Source of the DNA: Sphingopyxis sp. PAMC25046
GTDB taxonomy: Bacteria > Pseudomonadota > Alphaproteobacteria > Sphingomonadales > Sphingomonadaceae
Direction: 5' to 3'
Length of the DNA stretch: 64,000 nucleotides
NCBI RefSeq assembly: GCF_004795895.1
Contig: NZ_CP039250.1
Coordinates: 3,782,001-3,846,000, forward strand
Under the pieces are notes generated by a model. That model did not search any database and had not been told where the DNA came from. It saw nothing but the letters and a program-made list of their open reading frames with translations. The translations under genes were made by a program, and so were the position numbers. Below are positions 53,019 through 62,685 of the stretch, in pieces; within the stretch, counting starts at the first letter, position 1, and every line of letters starts with the position of its first letter.

Positions 53019-55307
53019 TCAGAACTTATAGCCGACGCTGACACCGAAGACACGATAGGACGGTTCGACCTGCACGCCGCTGTAAAATGCCTTTTCATAG
53101 GCGTTGGCATAATAGTCTGCATCGAACAGATTCTCGACGAACACCACCGCGCGAACGCGGTCATCCTCGACGCCCAGACGCAGGTTCACATTGTGATAGC
53201 TCGGGCTTTCGAAGGGTTCGCCCGCCACATCCTTGTATAGATAATAATAGGGGTTGGAGATCATCGCATCGCGATAATTCCATTCGGCGCGTACGAAGGC
53301 TTCGAAGCGGTCACCGATCGGCAGCGTATATTGGGTCTGCGCACCGAGCGTCCATTCGGGTGCATTGGTCAGTTGCTCGCCGCTGATATCGATGACCATA
53401 CCGTCGATGAGCGCGTTCGGATAATCCTTGTACTTCGATTTGTTGAAGCCGACGTTGCCGCCGAGCGCCCAACGGTCGGTAATCCGCGCGTCGAAGCTCG
53501 CCTCGACGCCATAGCTTTCGGCCGAAGCCGCGTTGGCGATGCCGCTGACCCCGCGCAGAAGCCCGCTGACCGGGTCGATGAACTGGAAGCGGATCGTCTG
53601 CTGGACATCCTTCCAATCCATATAGAAGCCGGTGATGTCGACGCGCAGACGCTTGTCGAACAGGTCGAACTTCGTCCCGAGTTCATAGTTCCAGAGCGTT
53701 TCAGGCTTGAATTCGTTGGTCAGCGCGGCGCTATTGGTCGTCTGCGTCCCGCCCGACTTGAAGCCACGCGACGCGGTCGCGAAGATCATCCAGTCGCTGT
53801 TGGGTTTATAGCTCAACGTGACCTTGGGCGAGATATCCTCGAAATCGGCGACGCGGTCATTGTTGCCGGTGACCACCGTATTCGATCGGGTTTGTGAGAT
53901 ATTCGTCACCTTCTCCCACGAATAGCGAAGCCCAGCGGTCGCCGAGAATTTCTCGCCGAAATTCAGCGTTCCCTGGGCGAAGATAGCGAAATAGCGGCTT
54001 GAACTGGCGCCGTCGGCGCCGGTGACTTCCAGCCCTTCGCAGTTGCCCGCGCTGGCCGCAGGACAAAGCGGGCTGTCGGCGCCGTGATAGGTCGACTGGT
54101 CGCTGACGCCACTATCCTTGCCGAGCGAGGCGCCGAGGCTCCAGTCGAAGAACTGGGTCCCCGTCGATTGCAGTCGAAGTTCGCCGCTGGTCGATTTGCG
54201 ACGCAGTTTCAGGTCTTCGTAGAAAAAGTCGGGGCTGCCGCCATCGACATCGCCATAGTTGAAGACATCGGCGACCAGATGCCCGCCGACGGCCGTCAGG
54301 GCGACCGGACCGAAATCCCAGACCGCACGCGAACTGAAATATTCGAACTTGCTGCCGACACGCTGGTCGCGGTTGAAATTCACACGGGTCTTGTTGTCCG
54401 GAAAAAAGCCCACGCCGTCTTCGTCGGCGATCGTTCCGGCGGCGGCGCCATAATAGACCGAAGCCCAGGTCCGCGTGACGAAGCCGGTCGGTACGCCGTT
54501 GCGCATGCCCACTTCTTCATCGGAATAATTATAGGTGAAATCCCATGTCAGATTGTCGAGCGGCGTGAAGCGCGCCTGGATGCGGCCGGTATAATATTCG
54601 CTGTCGTTGCCGCCGCCGATCGGGTTGATATTCTTGATATAGCCGTCGGATTTTTCGATCTGACCCGATGCGCGAACCGCGAGCAATCCGCTGACGACAG
54701 GGATATTGATCACGCCCTGCGCGCGTTTCGTATCGAAGCGGCTGTAGCCCAGCTCGAGCTCGCCCTCGAACGCATCGACGGGCTTCTTCGTGATCACGTT
54801 GATCGCGCCGCCGACTGCGTTGCGGCCGAAATAGGTGCCCTGCGGGCCGCGCAACACTTCGATACGCTCGAGATCGACGATCTGGGGGTTGCTCGTCCCC
54901 GCCGCGACGTTGAATTCGTCGACATAGAAGGCGTAACTCGATTGCCGGACGTCGGCATAGGGATTGAGCTGGTTCGAAATGCCGCGGATCGCAAGATCCT
55001 TGCGGTCGCGCGATCCGTTCGACTGGAAGCTGACGTTCGGCGTCATGGCGAAATAATCGTCGACGCTCTGGATATTCTGGTTCTTGATCGTCTCGGCGCT
55101 GAGCGCGGTGATCGCGATCGGAACATCTTGCAGGCTCTGTTCGCGGCGCTGCGCGGTGACGACGATTTCGCCCGCACCGGCGCTTTCGGACGCACCCGCT
55201 TGCTGGGCATAGGCGGGGACGGCGGTCAAACCTCCGATCATCGCCGCGGTCGCGGTTCCCAACGCAAAGCGGCCAATGCCGCGCTTTTCCTGATTGATGC
55301 ACTTCAT
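53019..55307 (-). CDS. TonB-dependent outer-membrane receptor (degradation locus)
   Basis: 762 residues; ATG at 55307 with GAGGGGG 7 nt upstream. A signal peptide (AAMIGGLTAVPAYAQQ) precedes the TonB-box/plug (GEIVVTAQRREQSLQDVPIAITALSAETIKNQNIQ and RIEVLRGPQGTYFGRNAVGGAINVITKKP), then a barrel ending in FGVSVGYKF with the usual terminal Phe. It is a FyuA-like receptor of the type abundant in sphingomonad catabolic loci. It follows the SnoaL-like gene and precedes DUF885; the promoter region upstream carries the LysR-type dyad at 55982. Confidence 0.93.
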   Translation of the reverse strand: MKCINQEKRGIGRFALGTATAAMIGGLTAVPAYAQQAGASESAGAGEIVVTAQRREQSLQDVPIAITALSAETIKNQNIQSVDDYFAMTPNVSFQSNGSRDRKDLAIRGISNQLNPYADVRQSSYAFYVDEFNVAAGTSNPQIVDLERIEVLRGPQGTYFGRNAVGGAINVITKKPVDAFEGELELGYSRFDTKRAQGVINIPVVSGLLAVRASGQIEKSDGYIKNINPIGGGNDSEYYTGRIQARFTPLDNLTWDFTYNYSDEEVGMRNGVPTGFVTRTWASVYYGAAAGTIADEDGVGFFPDNKTRVNFNRDQRVGSKFEYFSSRAVWDFGPVALTAVGGHLVADVFNYGDVDGGSPDFFYEDLKLRRKSTSGELRLQSTGTQFFDWSLGASLGKDSGVSDQSTYHGADSPLCPAASAGNCEGLEVTGADGASSSRYFAIFAQGTLNFGEKFSATAGLRYSWEKVTNISQTRSNTVVTGNNDRVADFEDISPKVTLSYKPNSDWMIFATASRGFKSGGTQTTNSAALTNEFKPETLWNYELGTKFDLFDKRLRVDITGFYMDWKDVQQTIRFQFIDPVSGLLRGVSGIANAASAESYGVEASFDARITDRWALGGNVGFNKSKYKDYPNALIDGMVIDISGEQLTNAPEWTLGAQTQYTLPIGDRFEAFVRAEWNYRDAMISNPYYYLYKDVAGEPFESPSYHNVNLRLGVEDDRVRAVVFVENLFDADYYANAYEKAFYSGVQVEPSYRVFGVSVGYKF

Positions 55308-55385
55308 GTCAAAACCCCCTCATTGGCCGGCAGTCCTGTCCGTCGGCCCCTTGATCCAATCCTCTCCACGGTCACCGTCAGGGCG

Positions 55386-55871
55386 TCATTTGGTCCAGCA
55401 TTGCGGGTCGAGTGGATCCTTGCCCTCTTCCAGCGTGTGGCGGACGAGGACGATCGACGCGATCTTGCCACCTTCGAGCTCCGCATGGCCCGCCGCGAGC
55501 GAGCAGCCGGTCTTGCCGTCGCGCCGCGAACGAATGACATGATAGGTGTAGACGCGGTCGTCGGCTTCGAAGACGTCCTTGAATGGCACGACGATCTCGA
55601 CGTCGCCGCCGCCCGACTGGATGCGCTGGAAATGGGTCGCCCATTGGTTGACGCCGTTGATGACGGTGCGGCCTTCGAGCACCAGCGTCGCATCGGGAGT
55701 GAAGAATTTCGAGAAATTTTCCGGCGTATAGGCACCGGGAGTCCGGAACGCCTCGTTCCACCAGATGAACATCTTGGAAAGAACGTCGGTCGCAGGCTTT
55801 TCCTGGGCCGCCGCCGGTGCCGCGAAGTTGAGGGCCGCAAGCGCGGATGCGAGTATCAGCGTCTTTTTCAT
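55386..55871 (-). CDS. Exported SnoaL/NTF2-like protein
   Basis: 161 residues from ATG at 55871 (AGGGAG upstream). A Sec signal peptide (KTLILASALAALNFAAPAAAQ) is followed by an NTF2-like cone fold: MFIWWNEAFRTPGAYTPENFSKFFTPDATLVLEGRTVINGVNQWATHFQRIQ, FKDVFEADDRVYTYHVIRSRRDGKTGCSLAAGHAELEGGKIASI. Two Cys (near 126 and 159) may form a disulfide. SnoaL-like proteins can be isomerases, cyclases or dehydratases, or simply bind ligands; a periplasmic one beside a TBDR may process or bind the imported compound. It is first in the minus-strand run. Confidence 0.8.
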   Translation of the reverse strand: MKKTLILASALAALNFAAPAAAQEKPATDVLSKMFIWWNEAFRTPGAYTPENFSKFFTPDATLVLEGRTVINGVNQWATHFQRIQSGGGDVEIVVPFKDVFEADDRVYTYHVIRSRRDGKTGCSLAAGHAELEGGKIASIVLVRHTLEEGKDPLDPQCWTK

Positions 55872-56264
55872 TTGGAACTCCCTGTAACTATATTGCTTCG
55901 TTGGCGGCCTCGAGACCGCGGTGTTTCGGGGAGTGTCCGTCAGTTGCACTGTTGTTTCAACAACATTACAAATTCGCGTTCGTTGCGCTGAACGCAAATA
56001 ACGAACAACCCTGTTCTCGCCCGCGACGACCTCTCTCCACCTGATCGGGATCGTTCAAAGACCTCGAATGATATATTTTCATTATTTTTATCAGATACTT
56101 GATGAATAGCTTGCCGATTATAACTGCGCGACCAGACGGCCCGCGACCCGATCCGGGTTATTGCGCGGATACCGCCGAGCCATGGGTCATCGACGACGGG
56201 CCGCGGCACCATCCATCGATGGCCGCCGCGGCAATGTAACAAAAATCACGCGATTCGTTGTCTA
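55872..56264. promoter_or_regulatory. 393-bp promoter region of the SnoaL-TBDR-DUF885 operon
   Basis: No gene is seen. It contains the LysR-type dyad at 55982-55998 and a nearby TGTTG-TTT-CAACA inverted repeat (55949-55961) that could be a second half of the regulator site. An AT-rich patch at 56068-56110 lies farther upstream. The end of the amidohydrolase gene abuts at 56265. Confidence 0.5.
55982..55998. promoter_or_regulatory. Putative LysR-regulator site 1
   Basis: GTTGCGCTGAACGCAAA contains TTGCG-N5-CGCAA. It differs by few bases from the sites at 58934 and 63629 and fits the T-N11-A core of LysR-type boxes. It lies about 110 bp upstream of the SnoaL-like gene start. Confidence 0.55.
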
Positions 56265-57524
56265 TTATCGCGCCGCATCGTTGCGGATCAGCTTGCCGCC
56301 CTTCATCACGAAACCGATCGTGCGCAGCGCGCGGATGTCCCGCGTGGGGTCGGCGTCCACCGCGATGATGTCGGCGTAATAGCCTGCCTTCAGCAGCCCC
56401 ACCTCGCTGTCGACGCCGAGCATCCGCGCCGGTTCGCTCGTCGCGGCGCGAAGCGCCTGCGCATGGCTCATCCCCGCATCGACATAGATTTCGGCTTCGC
56501 GGACGGTCGCCGTCGTGCCCTCGTTCGGTTCCCAGGGATATTGGTCGGTGCCGAGTGCGATGTTGACCCCTGCCGAAATCGCGTCTCGCAGCGACTGGAT
56601 ATGCGCCTTTCCGACCGAATCGACGCGATCGAGATACCAGTCGGGCGAACCGATCTTCCTGTAGAAAGCCTTGGCGCCGCTCTGGCTGACGACGATCGTC
56701 GGTACGTACCAGACGCCCTTCTTCCTCATCTTCGCGAGGACGGGGGGCGTCAGGAAATAGCCATGTTCGAAACAGTCGATCCCGGCATCGATCGCAGCCT
56801 CGGATGCGATGGGCGACCCTGTATGGCCGGTGACCTTCACGCCGTTGCGGTGCGCCACCTCGATCGCGGTTTTCAGCTCGTCATCGGTAAAGGGCGAGGC
56901 GCCGATGTCGCCGTGCGTATCCGAAATTCCGCCCGAAATGCCGAGCTTGATCCAGGTGGCGCCAGCCTTTACCTGCTCGCGGACCGCACGTGCGAATTCG
57001 GCCGGCCCGTTGACCTCGGTCTTGCCGTGCCCGCCGGTTGCAACGATCGACGAGCCCGCGGTGTGGATGCGCGGCCCGTCGAAAACGCCGCTGTCGATCG
57101 CGCGCTTGACGGTGAAATCGACCCCGGCGTCGGATCCCGTCAGCCGGATCGTCGTCACTCCCGACCACAGCGATTTCTGCGCGTTGTCGAGCGTGCGGAG
57201 CGCCATCGAGTCGGGGGTTTCGTTATAGATGCGCGACGCCCCCGGCAGGTTGAGCGCGAGGTGAACATGCATGTTCATCAGGCCGGGGATCAGCCATTTG
57301 CCATCCATCGGGATGACCGTCGCCCCCGGCGGGACCGGCGTCGAGGCACGCGGGCCAACTGCCTGTATGCGTTCGCCGTCGATCAGCACCACGGCATCGC
57401 GCAGCGGTGCCTTCCCGGCCAGATCGACGACATTGCCGCCGACGAGCGCGACGGGCTGCGCCGCGGCGGGTGCCCCGACGACGATGGCGAGCGGGACGGC
57501 GGCGGAAAGCAGGCGATATGTCAT
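56265..57524 (-). CDS. Exported amidohydrolase, imidazolonepropionase/prolidase-like (copy B)
   Basis: 419 residues from ATG at 57524 (GGGGG about 5 nt upstream; a start four codons earlier would lose it). A signal peptide (LLSAAVPLAIVVGAPAAAQ) indicates periplasmic action. Metal-site motifs of the amidohydrolase superfamily are NMHVHLALN near 85 (HxH), TWIKLGISGG near 195 (possible carboxylated Lys), VKVTGHTGS near 235 (His), CFEHGYFL near 255 (His) and IALGTDQYPWEP near 330 (Asp). Relatives cleave dipeptides such as Xaa-Pro or cyclic amides. It is a close paralogue of the gene 20 bp upstream and is co-transcribed with it. Confidence 0.88.
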   Translation of the reverse strand: MTYRLLSAAVPLAIVVGAPAAAQPVALVGGNVVDLAGKAPLRDAVVLIDGERIQAVGPRASTPVPPGATVIPMDGKWLIPGLMNMHVHLALNLPGASRIYNETPDSMALRTLDNAQKSLWSGVTTIRLTGSDAGVDFTVKRAIDSGVFDGPRIHTAGSSIVATGGHGKTEVNGPAEFARAVREQVKAGATWIKLGISGGISDTHGDIGASPFTDDELKTAIEVAHRNGVKVTGHTGSPIASEAAIDAGIDCFEHGYFLTPPVLAKMRKKGVWYVPTIVVSQSGAKAFYRKIGSPDWYLDRVDSVGKAHIQSLRDAISAGVNIALGTDQYPWEPNEGTTATVREAEIYVDAGMSHAQALRAATSEPARMLGVDSEVGLLKAGYYADIIAVDADPTRDIRALRTIGFVMKGGKLIRNDAAR

Positions 57525-57544
57525 GGCGACCCCCATTTATCGAG

Positions 57545-58855
57545 TCAGTGCGCGATCGTTTCGGGCATCGCGTCGTTGCGGTAGATGACGCCCCCCTTCA
57601 TCACGAAGTCGAGCGTGCGCAACGCCGCGACATCCTTGGCCGGATCGGCGGTGACGGCGACGATGTCGGCGTATTGGCCGGCGACGATCCGCCCGACGTC
57701 CTTGTCGATCCCAAGCATCGCCGCGGGTTTGATCGTCGCCGCCTGCAGCGCCTGCAGCGGCGTCATGCCGGCTTTCTGATACAACTCGGCCTCGGCGACG
57801 GTCGCGGTCGTTCCACCATTGGGTTCGAACGGAAACTGATCGGTGCCGAGCGCGACATTGACCCCGAGCTTGATCGCCTTTTGCAGCACCGCCCAATGAT
57901 CCTTGCCGGTCGAGGCAACGCGGTCGAGATACCATTCGGGCGAACCGATCTTGCGATAGAATTCATAGGCTCCCGGCTGGCTGACGACGATCGTCGGTAC
58001 CAGCCAGGTGCCCTGCGCCTTCATTTTCGCGAGCACCTCGTCATTGAGATGATAGCCATGTTCGAAACAGTCGATACCGAACTTCAACGCTTGAAGCGCC
58101 GCTTCGGACGAGCCGTTGTGCGCGGTCACCTTCACCCCGTTGCGATGTGCGACCTCGATGATCGTCGACAGTTCGGCATCGGTCATCGGCGCGGCGGAAA
58201 TGCTGCCGTGCGTGTCCGAAATACCGCCCGAGATCGCAATCTTGATCCAGCTCGCACCGCCCTTGATCTGCGTTCGCGCCGCCTTGCTGAGTTCGGCGGG
58301 GCCATCAGCCTCGAGCGACCCGTGGCCGCCGGTCGGGACGATCAGTTCACCTGCGGTCTCGATACGCGGGCCGACCGCCTGACCTTTCGCGATCGCGCGC
58401 TTGAGCATGAAATCGAGGCCGCGGTCCTCGGCGGTCAGCCGGACCGTCGTGACCCCGGCGAGCAGCGTCCGGCGTGCATTGTCCGCCATGCGCAGGACTT
58501 CCTCGCCGTCCTTCTCGTTGATCAGTTCGGCGCCCGCGGCGCCGGGAAGCTTCAGCCCGAAATGGACGTGCATGTTCATCAGGCCGGGGATCAGCCACTT
58601 GCCGTTCATCGGCACCACCTTTGTCCCGGAGGGGACGTCGACGGACGCCGCAGGGCCGACCTTCAGAATGCGCTCGCCCTGCACCAATATGGTGGCATTC
58701 GAAATCGGCGCTCCGCCGTCGATGCCGACGACCGTGCCGCCAACCAGCGCGGTCAGCGGCGCGGCCGCAGGCGCCTCGCCCGGTTGAGCCGCCGCCGATG
58801 CAGCAAAAAGTCCCAGAAATGCGGCAAGCGCCGGCGCGGCATGCAGTCGTTTCAT
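57545..58855 (-). CDS. Exported amidohydrolase, imidazolonepropionase/prolidase-like (copy A)
   Basis: 436 residues from ATG at 58855 with AGGGAAGGG upstream; a TTG one codon earlier is less likely. A signal peptide (APALAAFLGLFAASAAAQ) is present. It has the same motif set as the neighbouring copy: NMHVHFGLKLPG near 100, SWIKIAISGG, VKVTAHNGS, CFEHGYHL and VALGTDQFPFEPNGGTTATVAEAELYQ. The retained metal ligands in both copies suggest both are active, perhaps on successive or isomeric substrates. It is first in a two-gene minus-strand operon whose promoter region holds LysR-type site 2, shared with the divergent DUF885/symporter operon. Confidence 0.88.
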   Translation of the reverse strand: MKRLHAAPALAAFLGLFAASAAAQPGEAPAAAPLTALVGGTVVGIDGGAPISNATILVQGERILKVGPAASVDVPSGTKVVPMNGKWLIPGLMNMHVHFGLKLPGAAGAELINEKDGEEVLRMADNARRTLLAGVTTVRLTAEDRGLDFMLKRAIAKGQAVGPRIETAGELIVPTGGHGSLEADGPAELSKAARTQIKGGASWIKIAISGGISDTHGSISAAPMTDAELSTIIEVAHRNGVKVTAHNGSSEAALQALKFGIDCFEHGYHLNDEVLAKMKAQGTWLVPTIVVSQPGAYEFYRKIGSPEWYLDRVASTGKDHWAVLQKAIKLGVNVALGTDQFPFEPNGGTTATVAEAELYQKAGMTPLQALQAATIKPAAMLGIDKDVGRIVAGQYADIVAVTADPAKDVAALRTLDFVMKGGVIYRNDAMPETIAH

Positions 58856-58933
58856 CAATTGCCCTTCCCTAGTATCTGCGGCCGAACCTGCGGCAATGGC
58901 TCAAGAAAACAATGCGCAAGAAGGCGCAAGTTT

Positions 58934-58950
58934 GTTGCAGTAAACGCAAC
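58934..58950. promoter_or_regulatory. Putative LysR-regulator site 2
   Basis: GTTGCAGTAAACGCAAC, with arms GTTGC/GCAAC around 7 bp, lies in the 264-bp gap between the amidohydrolase pair (-) and the DUF885/symporter operon (+). Extra GCGCAAG half-sites lie just before it (58917-58930). It is nearly the same as the site at the lysR gene. Confidence 0.6.
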
Positions 58951-59119
58951 GTAACTTCAACAAGCTTTCAGAAACGACAACGATAAATGCGGAAAACCGC
59001 TTCTTTCCGCTGCTTCACGGCCGGCCACGCCAATCGAGCTCCGCCACACCGCCGGTTGCATTCTGGCCGCGTCGCGACACGATCATGCGACAAGTCGAAA
59101 ACAAGGCGGGGACTCGATC

Positions 59120-60931
59120 ATGCATCATACACGACCATTTCAGCTCGCGCGCCGCGCGGTGATCGGGATGATGGCGGCCAGCGCGCTGACCCCGCTACAT
59201 GGCTTCGCGAAGACGGGTTCAAGTGCGGAAGCGCTGCGCGCGCTTCTCGAACAGAGCGAGGCGGCCGATGCCGCGCTCGATCCGTTACGCGCGGCCCGCA
59301 ACGGTGGAGGAACAGGGGGCGCGCTTTTCGTCGATCCGCTGAGCGACGGCTATGGCGCGACCCTCCGTGCCAACAAGGTGCGCGACCTTGCCGCGCTCCG
59401 CGAGATAGATCGCGCGACGCTGTCGCCGGTCGATAGCATCGCCTATGACGTATTCGACTACAAGACGCGCCAGATGCTCGCGCTGTTCGACAGCGGACTG
59501 TTCGCCGTGCAGCGCAAGGCGCCGCTCAATCCCTCGTTCGGCCTGCACGTCGAGTTCCCCGACTTTCTGTCAGGCGGAGCCGCCCCCTTCGCGACCGTCC
59601 GCGACTATGACGACACCCTCGCGCGCATCGACGGTTTCGTGGACTATATGAACAGCACCGTCGCCCGATTGAAGGAAGGCCGGGCCGAAGGTTATCTGCA
59701 ACCGAAGATCATCGTCACCAATATCCTCGCACAGGTCGACGCGATGCTCGCGCTGCCCGTCGAAAAAAGCCCCTTCTGGTCGGGCGTCGACCGGATGCCG
59801 GACACGTTCACTCCCGCCGAAAGCGCCCGGATAACCGACGCGTTCCGAACCGCGATCGACGACAAGGTCTATCCCGCCTACCGCGCCTGGGCGACCTATC
59901 TGCGCCGAACCTATCTGGCAGACGCGCCCGACGCGCCCGGTCTGTGGGCGATGAAGGGCGGCGCCGCGCTCTACGACTGGAATCTCGCGCGGCACACGAC
60001 GACGACGCGCTCGGCCGACGACATCCACATGCTCGGCCTGTCCGAAGTCGCGCGGATCCGCGGCGAGATGGAAAAGATCCGCATCGAAGTAGGCTTCGCG
60101 GGCGACCTCAAGGCCTTTTTCGAACATGTCCGCACCGACCCTCGATATTATTACAAAACCCCCGCCGAACTGCTCGCGCGGTTCGAGGCGATCGAGGCGA
60201 AGATCTGGCCGGCGATTCCGCGACTGTTCCATAATCGCCCCAAAGCGCCCTTCGAAGTCCGCCCGCTGCCCGCGCTCGGCGATCAGCGCGGCACCGGATA
60301 TTACCGCCCCGGACCGCCCGACGGCGTGTCGCCGGGCATCCTCTTTTTCAACATGTCGATGCTGAACACGCGGCCGATCCCGACGCTCGAGACGCTGACG
60401 CTGCATGAGGGGATTCCGGGCCATCATTTCCAGCTGACGCTCGCGATCGAAAATGCCGACCTGCCACCGCTGCTCCGGCACGGGCAGGCCACGGCCTACA
60501 CCGAGGGTTGGGGCCTTTACGCCGAATCGCTCGGCCCCGAACTCGGCATGTTCACCGACCCGATGCAGATGTTCGGCCATCTCGACATGGAAATGCTGCG
60601 CGCGGTGCGGCTTGTCGTCGATACCGGCATCCATGCGAAACGCTGGGGACGCCAGCAGGCGATCGACTATATGCTGGGCAACACATCGATGGCGCCGCGC
60701 GATGTGGTGGTCGAGATCGACCGTTACATCGCCTATCCCGCGCAGGCATGCGCCTACAAGATCGGCGAACTCAAATTCCGCGAGTTGCGCGAGGATGCGG
60801 CGAAGACTCTCGGCACCGCATTCGATATTCGCGACTATCATCATCAGGTGTTGAACACCGGCGCGCTGCCGATGGAGGTGCTCGAAACGAAGATACGCGC
60901 GTGGGTCGCATCGGGCGGCGGGCGGGCTTGA
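59120..60931 (+). CDS. Exported DUF885-family metallohydrolase (second copy)
   Basis: 603 residues from ATG at 59120 (GGGGA about 8 nt upstream). The N-terminus has an arginine pair and hydrophobic core (ARRAVIGMMAASALTPLHGFA), so Tat or Sec export is likely. The zinc motif HEGIPGHHFQLT lies near 430, followed by ATAYTEGWGLYAESLGPELG, RLVVDTGIHAKRWGRQQAIDYM and YPAQACAYKIGELKF. It is only moderately similar to the 51118 copy, so the two probably have different substrates. It leads the plus-strand run DUF885, DUF3311, sodium-solute symporter. Confidence 0.87.
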   Translation: MHHTRPFQLARRAVIGMMAASALTPLHGFAKTGSSAEALRALLEQSEAADAALDPLRAARNGGGTGGALFVDPLSDGYGATLRANKVRDLAALREIDRATLSPVDSIAYDVFDYKTRQMLALFDSGLFAVQRKAPLNPSFGLHVEFPDFLSGGAAPFATVRDYDDTLARIDGFVDYMNSTVARLKEGRAEGYLQPKIIVTNILAQVDAMLALPVEKSPFWSGVDRMPDTFTPAESARITDAFRTAIDDKVYPAYRAWATYLRRTYLADAPDAPGLWAMKGGAALYDWNLARHTTTTRSADDIHMLGLSEVARIRGEMEKIRIEVGFAGDLKAFFEHVRTDPRYYYKTPAELLARFEAIEAKIWPAIPRLFHNRPKAPFEVRPLPALGDQRGTGYYRPGPPDGVSPGILFFNMSMLNTRPIPTLETLTLHEGIPGHHFQLTLAIENADLPPLLRHGQATAYTEGWGLYAESLGPELGMFTDPMQMFGHLDMEMLRAVRLVVDTGIHAKRWGRQQAIDYMLGNTSMAPRDVVVEIDRYIAYPAQACAYKIGELKFRELREDAAKTLGTAFDIRDYHHQVLNTGALPMEVLETKIRAWVASGGGRA

Positions 60932-60933
60932 GG

Positions 60934-61221
60934 ATGCCGCACCTCATGTCCTCGGAAACCGAAGTGCTTTCCGCAACGCCCCCAGTTTCGCGCCGCCATC
61001 GATGGCTGCTGCTCATTCCCTTTCTGTGGCAGGTCGGCGCGGTTCCGCTGGTCAACGACGTGGCTTGGCGCCCCTTCTCGCTTCCTTTCCCCATGGTTTG
61101 GCAGATGACCGGAATCCTCGTCACCTCGGCGATCATCGCCCTCGTCTTCGCGATCGACCGCCGGCATCCCGAATTCGGAGACGATGACGAAAACTCCGAA
61201 CAGGCGGGAGAAAGCCATTGA
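60934..61221 (+). CDS. DUF3311-type small membrane protein, partner of the symporter
   Basis: 95 residues from ATG at 60934, 2 bp after the DUF885 stop (ATG at 60946 is possible). There are two hydrophobic helices: HRWLLLIPFLWQVGAVPLVNDVAWRPFSLPFPMVWQMTGILVTSAIIALVFAIDRR. The pattern L.IPF......PL.N.......GLPF...W matches DUF3311/YhdT-like proteins, which are usually encoded just before a sodium:solute symporter. The stop overlaps the symporter TTG start. Confidence 0.8.
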   Translation: MPHLMSSETEVLSATPPVSRRHRWLLLIPFLWQVGAVPLVNDVAWRPFSLPFPMVWQMTGILVTSAIIALVFAIDRRHPEFGDDDENSEQAGESH

Positions 61222-62672
61222 TCCTCGCCCTCACCCTCGCAGTCGTGCTGGGCACGATGGCCGGAGCCCTGCTGTCGGCGCGGCGGCAGGAGCGTGCGCG
61301 TACGCTGACCGAATGGGCGGTCGGTGGCCGCCGCTTCGGCGTGCTCGTCTTCTGGTTCCTCAATGCCGGCGAGATCTACACGACCTTCGCCGTGCTCGGC
61401 ATTTCCGGTTTCGCGTGGGCGCATGGCGCGCCCGCCTATCTCGCCTTCACTTCGGTCTCGCTCTCGGCGGCGATCGGCTATTGGCTGATGCCGTGCATCT
61501 GGAATGCCGGGCGCCGATACGGGCTGGTTACCCAGGCCGATTTCTTTGCCGCACACTATCGCGCGACCTGGCTCGGCGTCGTGGTCGGCGTGGCGGGGAT
61601 CGCGGCGCTGATCATCTATGTGCAGATCCAGATCGTCGCGCTCAGCCTGATCGTGCGGCTGACGCTGGGCCCCGAGGTTTCGACGGCGGGCGCGGCGACG
61701 GTCGCCGCGGTCATCATGCTCGCCTTCGTCTATTTCGCCGGGCTGCGCTCGGCCGCCTTCGCGGCGGGGGTGAAGGACGTGCTGATGCTGCTGATCGTCG
61801 TCGCGCTCTGTGCGACCGTCGCGTCGAAGGTCGGCGCCGCGTCGATGCTCGACGTCTATAATATGGCGCAGGACCAGTTCCCCGGCATCGGCCGGCTGCC
61901 GGGGCTCCAGCCCGGGGCCGGCCTGTCGACCGTCTGGCTGATGACCGCAGCGCTTAACGTCGCGCTCGGCAACTGGATTCTCCCGCATCTGTTCCAGCTC
62001 TGCTTCTCGGCAGGAAGCGAAGCGACGATCCGGCGCAACGCGATCTGGCAGCCGATCTATTCGCTGTCCTATTTCTTCATCATCCTGCTCGGCTTTGCGG
62101 CGCTGCTCGCCGGCACGCAGCCCGAGGGCGGCGACACCAATGCCGTGCTGCTGCAGTTCGTCGCCGATCGCTATCCGGCGTGGGCGGTCGGCATCTTCGC
62201 GGGGACGGCATGCCTGCTCGCGCTGGTACCGGGGTCGGTGCTGCTGCTCACCGCGGGATCGATCTTCAGCCGCAACATCCTGCTGCCGATGCGGCCCGGC
62301 CTCTCCGACCGCGCGTCACTGCTCGCCTCGCGCCTGTCGATGATCGTCTTCGCCGCCATCGCGGTGTGGCTGATGCTCGGTGGATCGAAGTCGCTCGTCG
62401 AGATAGGGCTGTCCGCCTATGCCGCGATCGGCATGCTCGCGCCGGGCGTCTATTTCGCCTTCACCTGGAAGCGCGCTCACGCAGGGGGCGTGTTTGCGGG
62501 GATCGTGGCCGGCTATCTCGCCCTGTTGCTGCCGCAGGCACAGCAACTGTGGACGATGCTGCTGCCCGGCTGGGACCATGGGCTGGTCGCGATGGCGATC
62601 AACGCCGCCGTCGCGGCGGTGGCATGCGCGGCATGGCCCCGCCGCGCCACCACTGCCCCGCATCCCGCCTGA
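61218..62672 (+). CDS. Sodium:solute symporter (SSS family)
   Basis: 484 residues from a TTG at 61218 that overlaps the DUF3311 stop, with GGGAG 8 nt upstream. About 13 hydrophobic helices are present. SSS features: WAVGGRRFGVLVFWFLNAGEIYTTF near 34-58, LVTQADFFAAHYR near 105, YVQIQIVALSLIV, and the later LVPGSVLLLTAGSIFSRNILLP near 330-355. Together with DUF3311 it resembles PanF-like or monocarboxylate/amino-acid symporters. It probably brings the small product of periplasmic hydrolysis into the cytoplasm. Confidence 0.9.
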   Translation: MILALTLAVVLGTMAGALLSARRQERARTLTEWAVGGRRFGVLVFWFLNAGEIYTTFAVLGISGFAWAHGAPAYLAFTSVSLSAAIGYWLMPCIWNAGRRYGLVTQADFFAAHYRATWLGVVVGVAGIAALIIYVQIQIVALSLIVRLTLGPEVSTAGAATVAAVIMLAFVYFAGLRSAAFAAGVKDVLMLLIVVALCATVASKVGAASMLDVYNMAQDQFPGIGRLPGLQPGAGLSTVWLMTAALNVALGNWILPHLFQLCFSAGSEATIRRNAIWQPIYSLSYFFIILLGFAALLAGTQPEGGDTNAVLLQFVADRYPAWAVGIFAGTACLLALVPGSVLLLTAGSIFSRNILLPMRPGLSDRASLLASRLSMIVFAAIAVWLMLGGSKSLVEIGLSAYAAIGMLAPGVYFAFTWKRAHAGGVFAGIVAGYLALLLPQAQQLWTMLLPGWDHGLVAMAINAAVAAVACAAWPRRATTAPHPA

Positions 62673-62685
62673 GCGGTATCGGCGA